The position numbers and the translations under genes were made by a program. A stretch of 6,541 nucleotides of DNA from Bacillota bacterium. Its GTDB lineage: Bacteria > Bacillota_E > Sulfobacillia > Sulfobacillales > Sulfobacillaceae. The stretch lies in the NCBI GenBank assembly GCA_021802375.1, contig JAKAAL010000245.1, positions 1 to 6,541 of the forward strand, read 5' to 3'. This document shows positions 6,119-6,541 of this stretch, piece after piece (position 1 is the first letter of the stretch; each line of letters begins with the position of its first letter). The notes beneath the pieces are model-generated. The model was given only the letters and a program-made list of their open reading frames with translations, was not told the DNA's origin and ran no database searches.

Positions 6119-6541
6119 AACTCGCCTCCTCCACGGCCGTGACTATCTTGTGATAGCCGGTGCATCGACACAAGTTACCCACCAATCCCGCACGAATGTC
6201 ATCCCGCGAAAGCGGGACTTCTGACGCCTTGACCAAAGCTGTCGCGACGATAATCATGCCAGGCGTGCAAAAGCCACATTGCACCGCGCCCGCCCGGGAA
6301 AAACTTTCCTGCAGGTACGTGGCTACGGGGTCGGTGGAAAGTCCCTTTAACGAAATCACTGACCGCCCCTCAGCCTGGCCCGACACCAACAGACAAGATT
6401 TCACCGGCTGTCCGTCCAGTAAAATGGTACAAGCACCGCAATGACCCGTTAGGCAACCTTCCTTGACGTCCAGCGCGCCGCCCGACTCTCTAAGAGCCGC
6501 GCTAAGTCGCGTGGCTGGATTAACCGCGGTGGTCCATTGCT
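6102..6541 (-). CDS. xanthine dehydrogenase family [2Fe-2S] iron-sulfur subunit (5' end beyond window)
   Basis: The frame is open from the right edge of the window, so the true start lies outside; about 145 residues are visible and probably 10-20 are missing. The protein carries two [2Fe-2S] clusters that relay electrons from the molybdenum site to FAD. The plant-ferredoxin-type cluster is held by C-x4-C-x2-C-x11-C (visible residues 29, 34, 37 and 49, in GCLTGHCGAC and VKSC). The second, helical domain has C-x2-C-x32-C-x1-C (88, 91, 124 and 126, in QCGFCTPGM and CRCTGYHKI). All eight cysteines are present. A GTG at 6404 is an internal valine, not the start, because the first cluster motif lies upstream of it. 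The gene ends 17 nt inside the molybdenum subunit gene, whose ribosome binding site lies within it. Confidence 0.93.
   Translation of the reverse strand, partial: QWTTAVNPATRLSAALRESGGALDVKEGCLTGHCGACTILLDGQPVKSCLLVSGQAEGRSVISLKGLSTDPVATYLQESFSRAGAVQCGFCTPGMIIVATALVKASEVPLSRDDIRAGLVGNLCRCTGYHKIVTAVEEASYVHES
6125..6132 (-). promoter_or_regulatory. ribosome binding site of the molybdenum subunit, inside the upstream gene
   Basis: On the minus strand this reads GGAGGAGG, six bases before the ATG at 6118-6116. It lies within the last codons of the [2Fe-2S] subunit gene. Ribosomes finishing that gene would therefore pass over it, a layout suited to balanced production of the two subunits. Confidence 0.8.

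Noticed and set aside
1..6541. CRISPR arrays, tRNA or rRNA genes, toxin-antitoxin pairs or a defence system
   Set aside because: No regularly spaced repeats, RNA gene signatures or recognisable defence proteins were found on either strand.

Overview
The window looks like a bacterial, probably Firmicute, chromosome segment. Ribosome binding sites are strong and GGAGG-type, a sigma-A-like extended -10 is present, and the spaced peptidoglycan-binding repeats suit a Gram-positive wall. A Sulfobacillus-like thermoacidophile would fit, but that is only an impression from family resemblance; nothing here is a taxonomic marker.

Layout. (1) Bases 1-249 are non-coding, with an AT-rich palindrome and a plausible promoter. 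(2) A plus-strand gene (250-1443) encodes a 397-residue protein with three peptidoglycan-binding repeats, no enzymatic domain and an unassigned C-terminal domain. (3) A gene-free stretch (1444-1659) shows no convincing terminator. (4) An 865-bp insertion-sequence derivative (1660-2524) has 53-bp perfect terminal inverted repeats and only the N-terminal half of an IS4-superfamily DDE transposase. (5) From 2519 to the end, a minus-strand operon is read right to left: a [2Fe-2S] subunit (cut by the window edge), a molybdopterin-binding subunit of the xanthine dehydrogenase family, and an NCS1-family nucleobase permease.

The operon makes sense as purine (or other N-heterocycle) import plus hydroxylation. 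The two enzyme subunits overlap by 17 nt and the permease starts 39 nt after the second. The FAD subunit that normally completes such an enzyme is not in view and may lie beyond the right edge.

The most interesting point is the join between the mobile element and the operon. The last two codons of the permease, including its stop, lie in the tip of the element's inverted repeat. The protein ends where family members would begin their last two membrane helices. The missing 3' end is not on the other side of the element and there is no target-site duplication, so the element marks a deletion or rearrangement breakpoint. The element itself appears to have lost the second half of its transposase gene through a junction at a short homology. 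No wholly new system is evident; this is a recognisable metabolic operon damaged by a decayed insertion sequence, next to an orphan wall-binding protein.
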